From Mesorhizobium sp. AR07 (lineage in GTDB: Bacteria; Pseudomonadota; Alphaproteobacteria; Rhizobiales; Rhizobiaceae), in assembly GCF_024746815.1 (NCBI RefSeq), contig NZ_CP080525.1, positions 3,962,501-4,026,500 of the forward strand: a stretch of DNA of 64,000 nucleotides, read 5' to 3'. How positions within the stretch are numbered: the first letter of the stretch is position 1; every line of letters starts with the position of its first letter. A program made the translations under genes and the position numbers. The notes beneath the pieces are model-generated. The model had not been told where the DNA came from, searched no databases, and saw nothing but the letters and a program-made list of their open reading frames with translations. Shown here in pieces: positions 27,126-36,601 of the stretch.

Positions 27126-27521
27126 TCAAGGCAGAAAGCCGAAGGCGAAGGCGAGCGGCAACGCCGCCAGCACCAATTCCACCACAATGGAAACCCAATT
27201 GAAAGGCGTATTGGCGCCGTCCGACATCATCGACAGCAGCCGGCCGAAGGCGGTGAACAGCCAGGAGAAGCCGAGCGCCATGTAGATCAGCGGCTGCGCC
27301 AGGAGGATGCAGCACAGGCCGACGCCCAGATAGAAGCCCGACATTCTGCCGCGCCCTTCGGCGATCGCCGCCGCTTTCTCAGGCCTTGCCTGCAAGCGCA
27401 GGATACGGAAGGCAAGGCCTGGCGCCAGAAAAAACAGCAGGCCGAGCAGCGTGGTGAAGACGGCGCTCGACCACGCCAGCCATTCGCCCTGGCTCGCCGG
27501 CCATGGAAGCGCAAAATCCAT
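27126..27521 (-). CDS. Small integral membrane protein (DUF4345-like)
   Basis: The 131-residue protein has about four hydrophobic segments (WLAWSSAVFTTLLGLLFFLA, FYLGVGLCCILLAQPLIYMA, a segment around LGFSWLFTAFGRLLSM, and VSIVVELVLAALPLAFAFGF). The pattern with RMSGFYLGVGL and FGRLLSMMSDG is like the DUF4345 family, whose function is unknown. I start at the ATG at 27521, where GAGGGGA lies 5 nt upstream. It is 97 bp after the racemase gene on the same strand. Confidence 0.75.
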   Translation of the reverse strand: MDFALPWPASQGEWLAWSSAVFTTLLGLLFFLAPGLAFRILRLQARPEKAAAIAEGRGRMSGFYLGVGLCCILLAQPLIYMALGFSWLFTAFGRLLSMMSDGANTPFNWVSIVVELVLAALPLAFAFGFLP

Positions 27522-27618
27522 CTTGTCCCCTCGAAATGTCTGTTTTGAAATTGCCGGCATTCTAGCCCAGGTGGAGACATGCGCCAGATAGGGTGGGCGA
27601 TTTTCGAATGGAAGCCTG

Positions 27619-28314
27619 TCAGCCCAATGCGAATTCGACCGCCGCTTCGACATGGATGCGCGTCGTGTCGAAGACAGGAATGTCGAAGTCCGGCTGGCCG
27701 ATGAGCATGGTGATCTCGGTGCAGCCCATGATGACGCTGTCGGCGGCCTCGTCGCGACGCAGGCGTTCGGTTTCGGCGATATAGGCGGCCTTGGAGGCTT
27801 CGGTGACGACGCCCTGGCACAGTTCCTCGTAGATGACGCGATGGACCATGTCGCGGCCGGCGGCGTCGGGCACAACGGGGTGCAGACCATGTTTGTCGAC
27901 GAGCCGCCCTTTGTAGAAATCCTGCTCCATGGTGAAGCGCGTCGCCAGCAGCGCCGGGCGCTGCATGCCGGCGCGCTTGACGGCAATCGCGGTGGCATCG
28001 GCAATGTGGATCAGCGGGATCGACACCGACGCCTGCACCTGGTCGGCCAGTTTGTGCATGGTGTTGGTGCACAGAAGCAAGCCTTCCGCGCCGCCCGCCT
28101 CGAGCTTGCGCGCGGCGTCAGCCAGAAGCACGCCGGCACCGTCCCAGTCGCCATGATGTTGCCGCTCGGCGATCTCGGCGAAGTCGAACGACCACAGCAG
28201 CAGTTTCGCCGAATGCAGCCCACCAAGCCGCTCGCGCACGATCTCGTTGAGCAGGCGATAGTAGATGGCGGTCGATTCCCAGCTCATGCCGCCCAGAAGG
28301 CCAAGGGTTTTCAT
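27619..28314 (-). CDS. Aspartate/glutamate racemase family protein
   Basis: The 231-residue protein has the two-cysteine racemase pattern: Cys82 in LCTNTMHKLA and Cys198 in MGCTEITMLI, which would deprotonate the substrate from opposite faces. The start MKTLGLLGGMSWESTAIYYR is typical of the aspartate racemase/YgeA branch. The substrate may be aspartate or a broader range of amino acids; YgeA-type enzymes act on several. It probably shares a transcript with the small membrane protein downstream. Confidence 0.9.
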   Translation of the reverse strand: MKTLGLLGGMSWESTAIYYRLLNEIVRERLGGLHSAKLLLWSFDFAEIAERQHHGDWDGAGVLLADAARKLEAGGAEGLLLCTNTMHKLADQVQASVSIPLIHIADATAIAVKRAGMQRPALLATRFTMEQDFYKGRLVDKHGLHPVVPDAAGRDMVHRVIYEELCQGVVTEASKAAYIAETERLRRDEAADSVIMGCTEITMLIGQPDFDIPVFDTTRIHVEAAVEFALG

Positions 28315-28367
28315 GTGATCTTCCGTATCTTGCTGGCTTGAGACAGCCTATCGTTGAAATCGCGACC

Positions 28368-30551
28368 TTACAAAAAGCTCTGCGGATCGATATCCACCTG
28401 CACCCTGACCGAGCCACGCTGTTTCGGCCCATTGGCCAGCATGGTGCGAATGAACCCTTGCATGTCGGCGCGCCTTTCGCCCTGGATCAGCAGGCGAAAA
28501 CGGTGGCGGCCGCCGAGCAATGACAGCGGCGCCTCGGCCGGGCCCAGCACGAACAGGTCGGTGGCTTCGGGCGCGGCGCGGCGCAGGCCGCGCGCATGGC
28601 CCTCGGCCTCCGCCCGCGTCACCGCGCTGACAATGACGCCGGCGAGCCGACCGAAAGGCGGCAGTGCCGCCCGTTCGCGCTCAGTGATCTCGCGCTCGTA
28701 AAAAGCCTCGGCATCGCCGGAGACGATCGCCCGCATTACCGGATGGTCGGGCTGAAAAGTCTGCAGCAGGCCGAGGCTCTTCTTGCCGGTGCGGCCGGCG
28801 CGGCCGGTCACCTGGCTGAGCAACTGGAAGGTGCGCTCGGCGGCGCGCGGATCGCCATTGGCGAGACCGAGATCGGCGTCGACGACACCAACCAAAGTCA
28901 TGTTGGGGAAGTTGTGGCCCTTGGCGACAAGCTGCGTGCCGATGACGATATCGGCCTCGCCCTTGGCGATCGCCTCCAGCTCCAGCCGCAGCCGCCGCAC
29001 GCCGCCCATCAGGTCCGAGGACAAGACGATGGTGCGCGCGTCGGGGAAATGCGCGACGACCTCCTCGGCGATGCGCTCGACGCCTGGCCCGCAGGCGACG
29101 AGATGGTCGAGCGTGCCGCATTCCGGACAGGCTTCCGGCCGGCGCTCATTGTGCCCGCAATGATGGCAGACCAGCTGACCACGGAACCGATGCTCGACCA
29201 GCCAGGCCGAGCAGACCGGACAGCCGAAACGGTGGCCGCAGACCCGGCACAGCGTCAGCGGCGCATAGCCGCGCCGGTTGAGGAACAGCAGCGATTGCTC
29301 CTGCCTCTCCAGCGTCTGGCGCATGTGGTCGAGCAGCACCGGCGACAGGAAGCCGCCGCGTGCCGGCGGCGCGCGCCGCATGTCGACCGTCTTGAGATGG
29401 GGAAGAGCCGCCTCGGCAAAACGGGCGGAGAGAACCGCCCTGTCGTAGCGACCCTGCTGGGCATTGACCCGGCTTTCAACCGATGGCGTCGCCGACGCCA
29501 GCACTATGGGAAAGCTGCCGATATGGCCGCGCACCACCGCCATGTCGCGCGCATTGTAGAAGACGCGGTCTTCCTGCTTGTAGGCCGGGTCGTGCTCCTC
29601 GTCGACGACGATCAGGCCAAGCTCCTTGAACGGCAGGAACAGCGCCGAGCGCGCGCCGGCGACGACGCGCACGCCGCCCTCCGCCACTTGCCGCCAGACC
29701 CGTTCCCGCATTTTTGGCGGCAGGTCCGAATGCCATTCGCCCGGCTTGGCGCCGAAGCGCTGCTGGAAGCGCTCGAGAAAGGCATGGGTCAGCGCGATTT
29801 CCGGCAGCAGGATCAGCACCTGCTTGCCCTGGTCGAGCGCGGCCGCCACCGCTTCGAAATAGACTTCCGTCTTGCCCGAACCGGTGACGCCGTCGAGCAG
29901 CGCGACATTGAACACGCCGGCCGCGACATTGGCGCGCAGCATCAGCGCCGCGTCGTTCTGGTCCGGCATCAGGTCCGGTATGGCGTAGCTGGTGTCGGGC
30001 GCGGCCACCACCGGCCGTGGCGGGATCATCACCGTTTCGAACACGCCTTGCGCCCTCAACCCGTCGATCACCGTCGATGAAACGCCGGCCGCATGTGCCA
30101 GGCCGGACCGCGTCCAGGCAAGTCCGCCTTCGGCCGTCTCCAGCACACGCTCTCGCGCACCCGTCATCCGGTCGGGAGCGACCAGCGTGCGTTGCAGCCC
30201 CTCGATCCACGGTTCGGGATCGAATGCTTCCGGCGCCCTGAGCAGCATGCGCGCCACCATGCCGGGCGGCGACAGCGTGTATTGCGCCACCCAGTCGACG
30301 AAGCGGCGCATCGCGCGGTCGATCGGCGGGCAATCGAAGACCTGCTCGATGGGGCGCAGCTTTTTCGCGTCGACCTTCTCGACCGCGCCATCCCAGACGA
30401 TGCCGGCGACCTGGCGCGGGCCGAGCGGCACGCGCACGATCGAGCCCGGCACCACGCGCATGCCGGCGGGCACGGCATAGGTGTAGGGGCGTTCGGCAGG
30501 CATCGGCACCAGCACCGGTGCGGCCGCGACAAAGGGCGAATCTTCAATCAT
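28368..30551 (-). CDS. priA: Primosomal replication protein N' (PriA helicase)
   Basis: PriA restarts collapsed replication forks by binding branched DNA and loading the replicative helicase. The 727-residue protein shows the N-terminal DNA-binding domain (about 15-105), Walker A GVTGSGKT (221-228) and Walker B VVDEEH (315-320). It also has eight zinc-binding cysteines in the CRVCGHRFGCPVC to CPECGTLDHL region, then the C-terminal helicase part with QVTGRAGRTGK. Domain order and length are normal. It diverges from the transaldolase gene with a 91-bp promoter gap. Confidence 0.97.
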   Translation of the reverse strand: MIEDSPFVAAAPVLVPMPAERPYTYAVPAGMRVVPGSIVRVPLGPRQVAGIVWDGAVEKVDAKKLRPIEQVFDCPPIDRAMRRFVDWVAQYTLSPPGMVARMLLRAPEAFDPEPWIEGLQRTLVAPDRMTGARERVLETAEGGLAWTRSGLAHAAGVSSTVIDGLRAQGVFETVMIPPRPVVAAPDTSYAIPDLMPDQNDAALMLRANVAAGVFNVALLDGVTGSGKTEVYFEAVAAALDQGKQVLILLPEIALTHAFLERFQQRFGAKPGEWHSDLPPKMRERVWRQVAEGGVRVVAGARSALFLPFKELGLIVVDEEHDPAYKQEDRVFYNARDMAVVRGHIGSFPIVLASATPSVESRVNAQQGRYDRAVLSARFAEAALPHLKTVDMRRAPPARGGFLSPVLLDHMRQTLERQEQSLLFLNRRGYAPLTLCRVCGHRFGCPVCSAWLVEHRFRGQLVCHHCGHNERRPEACPECGTLDHLVACGPGVERIAEEVVAHFPDARTIVLSSDLMGGVRRLRLELEAIAKGEADIVIGTQLVAKGHNFPNMTLVGVVDADLGLANGDPRAAERTFQLLSQVTGRAGRTGKKSLGLLQTFQPDHPVMRAIVSGDAEAFYEREITERERAALPPFGRLAGVIVSAVTRAEAEGHARGLRRAAPEATDLFVLGPAEAPLSLLGGRHRFRLLIQGERRADMQGFIRTMLANGPKQRGSVRVQVDIDPQSFL

Positions 30552-30642
30552 GAAGCGTGACCTTGCCCCGACTTTGGTCTAGATCAAAGAGCAACGCTGA
30601 ACGTGCGCTAGCCAGCACGGCGAAATCGTCAGGAGACCCGCC

Positions 30643-31299
30643 ATGAAATTTTTTGTCGACACCGCCGACGTCAAGGATATCCGCGAGCTCAACGATCTGG
30701 GGCTGCTCGACGGCGTCACCACCAACCCGTCGCTGATCCTGAAATCGGGCGGCAAGATCGCCGAGGTCACCAAGCAGATCTGCGATATCGTCAAGGGCCC
30801 GGTCTCGGCCGAAGTCACCGCAACCGAATATTCGGAGATGATGCAGCAGGCCAAGGTCCTGGCCAAGATCGCCGACAATGTCTGCATCAAGGTGCCGCTG
30901 ACGCTGGACGGCCTCAAGGCTTGCAAGACGATCCGCACCGAGATGAACCGCCTGGTCAACGTCACGCTGTGCTTCTCGGCCAACCAGGCGCTGCTTGCCG
31001 CCAAGGCCGGCGCATCCTTCATCTCGCCCTTCGTCGGCCGCATCGACGACATCGGCGGCGACGGCATGGAGCTGATCCAGGAGATCCGGCAGATCTACGA
31101 CAATTACGATTTCCAGACCGAGATCCTCGTCGCTTCGGTCCGCACCGTGAACCACGTCAAGCAGGCAGCACTCATCGGCGCCGATGTTGTTACCGCGCCG
31201 CCGGCGACGCTGAAGGCACTCGTCAAGCATCCGCTGACCGACAAAGGCCTGGAACAGTTCCTCGCCGACTGGGCAAAGACCGGCCAATCTATCGGCTGA
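30643..31299 (+). CDS. fsa: Transaldolase, Fsa/TalC type
   Basis: The short-form transaldolase moves a dihydroxyacetone unit in the pentose phosphate pathway; some members are fructose-6-phosphate aldolases instead. The 218-residue sequence starts MKFFVDTADVKDIRELNDLG and carries GVTTNPSL and the Schiff-base lysine K83 in CIKVPLT. Length is that of the Fsa/TalC group. It ends in a strong bidirectional terminator shared with lptE. Assignment as transaldolase versus aldolase rests on family membership only. Confidence 0.93.
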   Translation: MKFFVDTADVKDIRELNDLGLLDGVTTNPSLILKSGGKIAEVTKQICDIVKGPVSAEVTATEYSEMMQQAKVLAKIADNVCIKVPLTLDGLKACKTIRTEMNRLVNVTLCFSANQALLAAKAGASFISPFVGRIDDIGGDGMELIQEIRQIYDNYDFQTEILVASVRTVNHVKQAALIGADVVTAPPATLKALVKHPLTDKGLEQFLADWAKTGQSIG

Positions 31300-31334
31300 G
31301 ATGGCGATCAGCTGAGGCCAATACCGTTTCAATG

Positions 31335-31361
31335 AAAAAGGCCGGGCAACCGGCCTTTTTT
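31335..31361. terminator. Bidirectional terminator between fsa and lptE
   Basis: AAAAAGGCCG-GGCAAC-CGGCCTTTTTT forms a clean stem with A and T tracts on both sides, so it works for both convergent genes. Confidence 0.92.
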
Positions 31362-31386
31362 GTTGATGGTGCGGATTCCGAGGAGT

Positions 31387-31971
31387 CTAGCCAGCCGTCT
31401 TGCCGTGCTTGACGAGATCCTGGGCTATCGACAGCTGCAGCGCTTCCGCCAGCTCGCGCGCGGCACGGTTCTCGGCGTCGATCTGCGCCCGGTATGAGGC
31501 GAATTCCTGACGCGGCCTGTCGAAGGACGAGGTGATCGCGCGCGTCCCGGACGCGATCTTCGCGCCGGTCTTCGCATCGCTCAAAATATAGTTGGCGGTC
31601 AGCGTCACGGAGCCGGCGGTCGGCTCGTCCTGGTCGGTTCCGACCTGCACGACTGCCGCGGAATCGACGGCTTCGCCGACGCCGATATAGAGCGAATAGA
31701 CGGGCGAAGCCGGCTCGCCGGCACCCCGTCCAAACCCGAAGATCAAATTGTTGCGCACCTGCTGCCCGAAGCGCGTGTTGACCGGCTTGATGGCGATCGA
31801 CGCCAGTTCGGCATTGGCGCTGACGGTCGAGCCGGTCGACAGCGGCGCGTTCGAGTAAAGCGGCCGCACCGTACAGGCCGAGGCCAACGCGAGCGAGCCG
31901 ATCAAGCCGGCAAGCGCGATGCGGCGCGGCAAACGGCTCAGCTCTGTCTTTTTCGGATCAGGCGACGACAT
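31387..31971 (-). CDS. lptE: LPS-assembly lipoprotein LptE
   Basis: LptE plugs the LptD barrel that places lipopolysaccharide in the outer leaflet of the outer membrane. The 194-residue protein has a lipoprotein signal (RRIALAGLIGSLALASAC with lipobox LASAC) followed by TVRPLYSN, the usual start of the mature alphaproteobacterial protein. The rest is an alpha/beta sandwich ending in a long helix (ENRAARELAEALQLSIAQDL). The start overlaps the end of leuS by 14 nt, the conserved leuS-lptE arrangement; holA often follows but is not here. Confidence 0.9.
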   Translation of the reverse strand: MSSPDPKKTELSRLPRRIALAGLIGSLALASACTVRPLYSNAPLSTGSTVSANAELASIAIKPVNTRFGQQVRNNLIFGFGRGAGEPASPVYSLYIGVGEAVDSAAVVQVGTDQDEPTAGSVTLTANYILSDAKTGAKIASGTRAITSSFDRPRQEFASYRAQIDAENRAARELAEALQLSIAQDLVKHGKTAG

Positions 31972-34582
31972 TGACGATCCTCTGCGGCACGATGATCACC
32001 TTGCGCGGAGCCTTACCTTCGAGCGCTTTCTGCACGAAGTCGAGAGCCAATACCGCTTTTTCGACCGCACCTTGGTCCGCGTCGCGGGCAATTGTCAAAT
32101 CCCCCCGCTTCTTGCCGTTGACCTGCACCGGATAGGTGACTTCGTTGTCGACGACCAGCGCCGGATCGAAGACCGGCCACGGCCGCTCGGCAACGAGATC
32201 GGTCCCGCCGAGCGTCTCCCAGCACTCCTCGGCCAAGTGCGGCATGACCGGCGCGATCAGATGCACGAGTATCTCCACGGCCTGCCGGCAGGCGCCTTTC
32301 AGCGCCGCATCGGCCTTGCCTTCCGCCACCTCGTTGAGCGGCGTGGTCAGCGCATTGGCCAGTTCGTAGATGCGGGCAATGGCGCGGTTGAAGGCGAGCT
32401 TCTCGATATCCTCGCCGACCGCCTTCAGGATCTTGTGCGCCGCCTTGGAGACCGTTCCCGCCTCGCCGGCGCCAGCCGCCGCCGGGCTCACGCCTGCCAG
32501 CGTCTCGGCCCCCGTCGACACCAGGCGCCAGATGCGCTGTATGAAACGATGCGCGCCGGCGGCACCATCGTCTGTCCATTCGACGTCGCGCTCGGGCGGC
32601 GAGTCCGACAGCATGAACCAGCGCGCCGTGTCGGCGCCGTAGCCGTCGGTGATGTCTTCCGGGCTCACCGTATTCTTCTTCGACTTCGACATCTTTTCGA
32701 GCGGGCCGATCGTCACCGCCTCGCCGGTGGCGATGTCGATGGCGCGGCGCTTGCCGTCGACGTCCTCCAACCTGACCTCGGTGGGCGCCAGCCAGCGGCC
32801 ATTCGAAGCCGAACCGACGCGATAGGTTTCGTGCACCACCATGCCTTGCGTGAACAGGCCCTTGAACGGCTCGGCCAGATCGACATGGCCGGTCTCGCGC
32901 ATGGCACGGGTAAAGAAGCGCGAATAGAGCAGATGCAGGATCGCGTGCTCGATGCCGCCAATATACTGGTCGACCGGCAGCCATTCATTGGCCGCCTTGG
33001 GATCGGTCGGCTCATGCGCCCAGGGTGCCGTGAAGCGGGCGAAATACCAGGACGAATCGACGAAGGTATCCATCGTGTCGGTTTCGCGACGCGCATCCTT
33101 GCCGCATTGCGGGCATTTGACGTGCCGCCAGGTCGGATGGCGGTCGAGCGGATTGCCGGGCCGGTCGAAATCGACATCGTGGGGCAGCTTGACCGGCAGG
33201 TCGGCCTTCGGCACCGGCACCACGCCGCAATCCTCGCAATGGATCATCGGGATCGGGCAGCCCCAGTAGCGCTGGCGCGAAATGCCCCAGTCGCGCAGGC
33301 GGAAATTCACCTTGCGCTCGGCCATCGGCCGGTTGCCGATGGTCTTCTGCTCCAGCAGTTTTGCCACCTCGTCGAAGGCCCGATCCGGCTTCATGCCGTC
33401 CAGGAAGCGCGAATTGATCATCACGCCGTCGCCGACATAGGCTTCGTCGATGATCTGGAAGCGCGCCGGATCCTCGCCTTCCGGCATCACCACCGGGATC
33501 ACCGGCAGGCCGTATTTGTTGGCGAAGTCGAGGTCGCGCTGGTCGCCGGACGGACAGCCGAAGATGGCGCCGGTACCGTATTCCATAAGCACGAAATTGG
33601 CGACGTAGACAGGCAGCGTCCAGCTGTCGTCAAACGGATGAACGACGCGGATGCCGGTGTCGAAACCCTTCTTCTCGGCCGTCTCCAGCGCCGCCACCGA
33701 AGTGCCCATATGGCGGACCTCGTCGATGAACTTGGCCAGCGCCGGATTGCTCTCGGCAGCCTTCCTGGCCAGCGGATGATCGGCGGCGACAGCCATGAAG
33801 GACGCGCCGAAGATGGTGTCGGGCCGCGTCGTGTAGACTTCCAGTTCGTGCTCGCCACCAGAAGCGGTGGCCAGTGGCCAGCGGATCAGCAGGCCTTCGG
33901 AGCGGCCGATCCAGTTCTGCTGCATCAGCTTCACTTTTTCCGGCCATTCATCGAGGCCGTCGAGCGAATCCAGCAGGTCCTGCGCGAAGTCGGTGATCTT
34001 GAAGAACCACTGCGTCAGTTCGCGCTGTTCGACCAGCGCGCCCGAGCGCCAGCCACGCCCGTCGATGACCTGCTCGTTGGCGAGCACGGTCATGTCCTCC
34101 GGGTCCCAGTTCACCTTGGAGGATTTGCGCGTCACCAGCCCCTTCTCGACGAAATCGAGGAACAGCATCTGCTGGCGGTGGTAATAGTCGACGTCGCAGG
34201 TGGCGAATTCGCGCGCCCAGTCCAGCGACAGGCCCATGACCTTGAGCTGCTCGCGCATGGTGGCGATGTTCTGGTAGGTCCATTCCTTGGGATGGACCTT
34301 GTTTTGCATCGCCGCGTTCTCTGCCGGCATGCCGAAGGCGTCCCAGCCCATCGGGTGCAGCACGTTGAAGCCCTTGGCCCGCTTGTAGCGCGCCACCACG
34401 TCGCCCATCGTGTAGTTGCGGGTATGGCCGATATGGATGCGCCCCGACGGATAGGGGAACATTTCCAGCACGTAGTATTTCGCACGCGGATCGTCATTAT
34501 GCGCTTCGAAAAGCTTCTTGGCGTCCCAGGCCTTCTGCCATTTGGGCTCTGACGCGCGCGGATTGTATCGTTCGGTTGCCAT
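31958..34582 (-). CDS. leuS: Leucyl-tRNA synthetase
   Basis: The 874-residue class I synthetase charges tRNA-Leu. Seen are the HIGH signature in FPYPSGRIHIGHTRNYTMGD (HIGH at about 50-53), the large CP1 editing insertion with TTRPDTIFGASFMAVAADHP, the zinc-type cysteines CEDCGVV and CPQCGKD, and the KMSKS loop EKMSKSKKN. I chose the ATG at 34582 (MATERYNPRASEPKWQKAW) because the family begins there; an in-frame ATG 24 nt upstream adds residues without match. It is the first gene of leuS-lptE. Confidence 0.98.
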   Translation of the reverse strand: MATERYNPRASEPKWQKAWDAKKLFEAHNDDPRAKYYVLEMFPYPSGRIHIGHTRNYTMGDVVARYKRAKGFNVLHPMGWDAFGMPAENAAMQNKVHPKEWTYQNIATMREQLKVMGLSLDWAREFATCDVDYYHRQQMLFLDFVEKGLVTRKSSKVNWDPEDMTVLANEQVIDGRGWRSGALVEQRELTQWFFKITDFAQDLLDSLDGLDEWPEKVKLMQQNWIGRSEGLLIRWPLATASGGEHELEVYTTRPDTIFGASFMAVAADHPLARKAAESNPALAKFIDEVRHMGTSVAALETAEKKGFDTGIRVVHPFDDSWTLPVYVANFVLMEYGTGAIFGCPSGDQRDLDFANKYGLPVIPVVMPEGEDPARFQIIDEAYVGDGVMINSRFLDGMKPDRAFDEVAKLLEQKTIGNRPMAERKVNFRLRDWGISRQRYWGCPIPMIHCEDCGVVPVPKADLPVKLPHDVDFDRPGNPLDRHPTWRHVKCPQCGKDARRETDTMDTFVDSSWYFARFTAPWAHEPTDPKAANEWLPVDQYIGGIEHAILHLLYSRFFTRAMRETGHVDLAEPFKGLFTQGMVVHETYRVGSASNGRWLAPTEVRLEDVDGKRRAIDIATGEAVTIGPLEKMSKSKKNTVSPEDITDGYGADTARWFMLSDSPPERDVEWTDDGAAGAHRFIQRIWRLVSTGAETLAGVSPAAAGAGEAGTVSKAAHKILKAVGEDIEKLAFNRAIARIYELANALTTPLNEVAEGKADAALKGACRQAVEILVHLIAPVMPHLAEECWETLGGTDLVAERPWPVFDPALVVDNEVTYPVQVNGKKRGDLTIARDADQGAVEKAVLALDFVQKALEGKAPRKVIIVPQRIVNVVA

Positions 34583-34735
34583 GAGACGTTTTTCACTTAA
34601 AAGCATGCGGACTGCCGGCGACAGCTCGGCAGTTCATTGGATATGGTCCGGGTGTTCACCATGGTTTGGCAAACCCGTCAACCATATGGGTCCCGCGTCT
34701 GACAAAAACGCGGATCAAAACAGCGGGATTTGCAT

Positions 34736-35386
34736 ATGCGCGACGCCGTTCAGCAGTTTTTCGCGGTCAAGGCGAAGATCGCCGCCGCCGAGCGCGACGC
34801 CGGCGCGGTGACGCTGGTCGCGGTTTCCAAGACCTTTGACGCCGCCGATATAGGCCCGGTCATCGAGGCCGGCCAGCGCGTCTTCGGCGAAAACCGCGTG
34901 CAGGAGGCGCAAGGCAAATGGCCGGCGCTGAAGGAGGATTTTGCCGACATCGAATTGCATCTGATCGGCCCGCTGCAGTCGAACAAGGCGAAAGAGGCGG
35001 TGGCGCTGTTCGACGTCATCGAGACGGTCGATCGCGACAAGATCGCGGCCGAACTCGCCAGGGAGATCGCCAGGCAGGGCCGCGCGCTGAAACTCTATGT
35101 CCAGGTCAACACCGGCTCCGAGCCGCAAAAGGCCGGCATCGAGCCTCGCGACGCTGTCGCCTTCGTCGCCCGCTGCCGCGACGTCCATGGCCTCGCCATC
35201 GAAGGCCTGATGTGCATTCCGCCGGCGGATGAGAATCCCGGTCCGCATTTTGCCCTGCTGGAGAAACTTGGCCGCGAAGCCGGCGTCGCCAAACTGTCGA
35301 TGGGCATGTCCGGCGACTACGAGACGGCCATCGCCTTCGGCGCCACCAGCGTCAGGGTCGGTTCGGCGATCTTCGGCAGCCGCTGA
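34736..35386 (+). CDS. YggS/PROSC-family pyridoxal-phosphate homeostasis protein
   Basis: The 216-residue protein binds pyridoxal 5'-phosphate without known enzyme activity and keeps vitamin B6 and amino-acid pools in balance. The PLP lysine is K32 in LVAVSKTFD. Other conserved segments are FGENRVQEAQGKW, HLIGPLQSNKAKEA, VNTGSEPQKAGIEP and LSMGMSGDYETAIAFGATSV. I use the ATG at 34736; a TTG two codons earlier also reads in frame. It diverges from leuS. Confidence 0.95.
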   Translation: MRDAVQQFFAVKAKIAAAERDAGAVTLVAVSKTFDAADIGPVIEAGQRVFGENRVQEAQGKWPALKEDFADIELHLIGPLQSNKAKEAVALFDVIETVDRDKIAAELAREIARQGRALKLYVQVNTGSEPQKAGIEPRDAVAFVARCRDVHGLAIEGLMCIPPADENPGPHFALLEKLGREAGVAKLSMGMSGDYETAIAFGATSVRVGSAIFGSR

Positions 35387-35497
35387 CAGGCCACGGCCCT
35401 TGGGCCAGTTTGGTAGGCTCGTTGCTCCAAGACTAGAAACGAAACGTACCGTTCCTATTTGATTCGTGTCATCACAAGTCTCCTGGAGCCACCACCC

Positions 35498-36547
35498 ATG
35501 CGTTACAACCAGCTTGGAAATACGGGGATGTTCGTCTCCGAACTTTGCCTCGGCACCATGACCTTCGGCGCCGCCGGCGAGAATGCCCAATGGGGCCTTA
35601 TCGCCAGCCTCGACCAGAAGGGCGTCAACGAGATCGTCGCCCGCTCGCTCGCCGCCGGCGTCAACTTCTTCGATACGGCCGACGTCTACTCCTTCGGCGA
35701 GTCCGAGCGGCTGCTCGGCCAGTCGCTCAGGGATCTCGGCGTCGACAGACAGAAAGTGGTCATTGCCACGAAAGTGCACGGCGCCATGGGCGACGGCCCC
35801 AACCAGCGCGGCTCGTCACGCGGCCACATCATGGATTCGGTCGATGCCAGCCTCGAGCGGCTGCAACTCGATCACATCGATCTCTATCAGCTGCATGGCA
35901 CCGACACGGTGACGCCGATCGACGAGACGCTGCGGGCGCTGGACGATCTCGTCGCCAGCGGCAAGGTGCGCTATGTCGGCGTTTCCAACTGGCAGGCCTG
36001 GCGCATCGCCAAGGCGCTCGGCATCGCCGACCGCAAGGGCTTCGCTCGCTTCGAGACCATCCAGTCCTACTATTCGATCGCCGGCCGCGATCTCGAGCGC
36101 GAAATCGTACCGCTCATCAACGAGGAAAAGTTTGGCCTGATGGTGTGGTCGCCAATGGCCGGCGGTCTGCTGTCCGGCAAATACGGCCCTGGCGCGCCCG
36201 GCAATGGCGAGGGCCGCCGCGCGAGCTTCAACTTCCCGCCGGTCAACGAGGAGCGCGCCTGGGCGGCCGTTGCCGTCATGCGCGAGATCGCCAAAAAACA
36301 CGATGTGAGCGTTGCCACCGTGGCGCTCGGCTATGTTCTGGCCAAGCCTTTCGTGATGAGCGTCATCATCGGCGCCAGCCGCATGGAGCAGCTGGAGCAG
36401 AACCTTGCCGCCACCCAGCTGAAGCTCGACACCGACGATCTCGTCCGCCTCGACGAGGTCAGCGCCCTGCCGGCCGAATATCCCGGCTGGATGCTGGAGC
36501 GCCAGGGTGCCGGACGGCGTCCGGCGCCGTTCACACCGAAATCATAA
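35498..36547 (+). CDS. Aldo/keto reductase
   Basis: The 349-residue TIM-barrel NADPH-dependent reductase shows the tetrad D59 and Y64 (DTADVYSFGESE), K92 (VIATKVHGA) and H133 (YQLHGTD), and a C-terminal cofactor site, VIIGASRMEQLEQNL. The physiological substrate is not clear; this branch includes enzymes acting on small aldehydes and ketones. The ATG at 35498 is preceded by CTGGAG. A second reductase of the same fold lies at 38876, on the other side of a LysR/MFS pair. Confidence 0.92.
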   Translation: MRYNQLGNTGMFVSELCLGTMTFGAAGENAQWGLIASLDQKGVNEIVARSLAAGVNFFDTADVYSFGESERLLGQSLRDLGVDRQKVVIATKVHGAMGDGPNQRGSSRGHIMDSVDASLERLQLDHIDLYQLHGTDTVTPIDETLRALDDLVASGKVRYVGVSNWQAWRIAKALGIADRKGFARFETIQSYYSIAGRDLEREIVPLINEEKFGLMVWSPMAGGLLSGKYGPGAPGNGEGRRASFNFPPVNEERAWAAVAVMREIAKKHDVSVATVALGYVLAKPFVMSVIIGASRMEQLEQNLAATQLKLDTDDLVRLDEVSALPAEYPGWMLERQGAGRRPAPFTPKS

Positions 36548-36566
36548 CCGCTGCCAGCGTTAACGT

Positions 36567-36589
36567 CTCGGGAGCCATCGGCTCCCGAG
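36567..36589. terminator. Hairpin between convergent reductase and LysR genes
   Basis: A perfect 10-bp stem (CTCGGGAGCC with GGCTCCCGAG) closes a 3-nt loop. There is no T tract, so it may act as a barrier or a Rho-related 3' end. Confidence 0.6.
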
Positions 36590-36601
36590 CGCCTTCTCGC
36601 C

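Noticed and set aside
31919..34552. 877-codon plus-strand frame opposite leuS
   Set aside because: LeuS signatures (HIGH, KMSKS, editing domain) are on the minus strand; the opposite frame is rich in His/Arg as expected of an antisense shadow.
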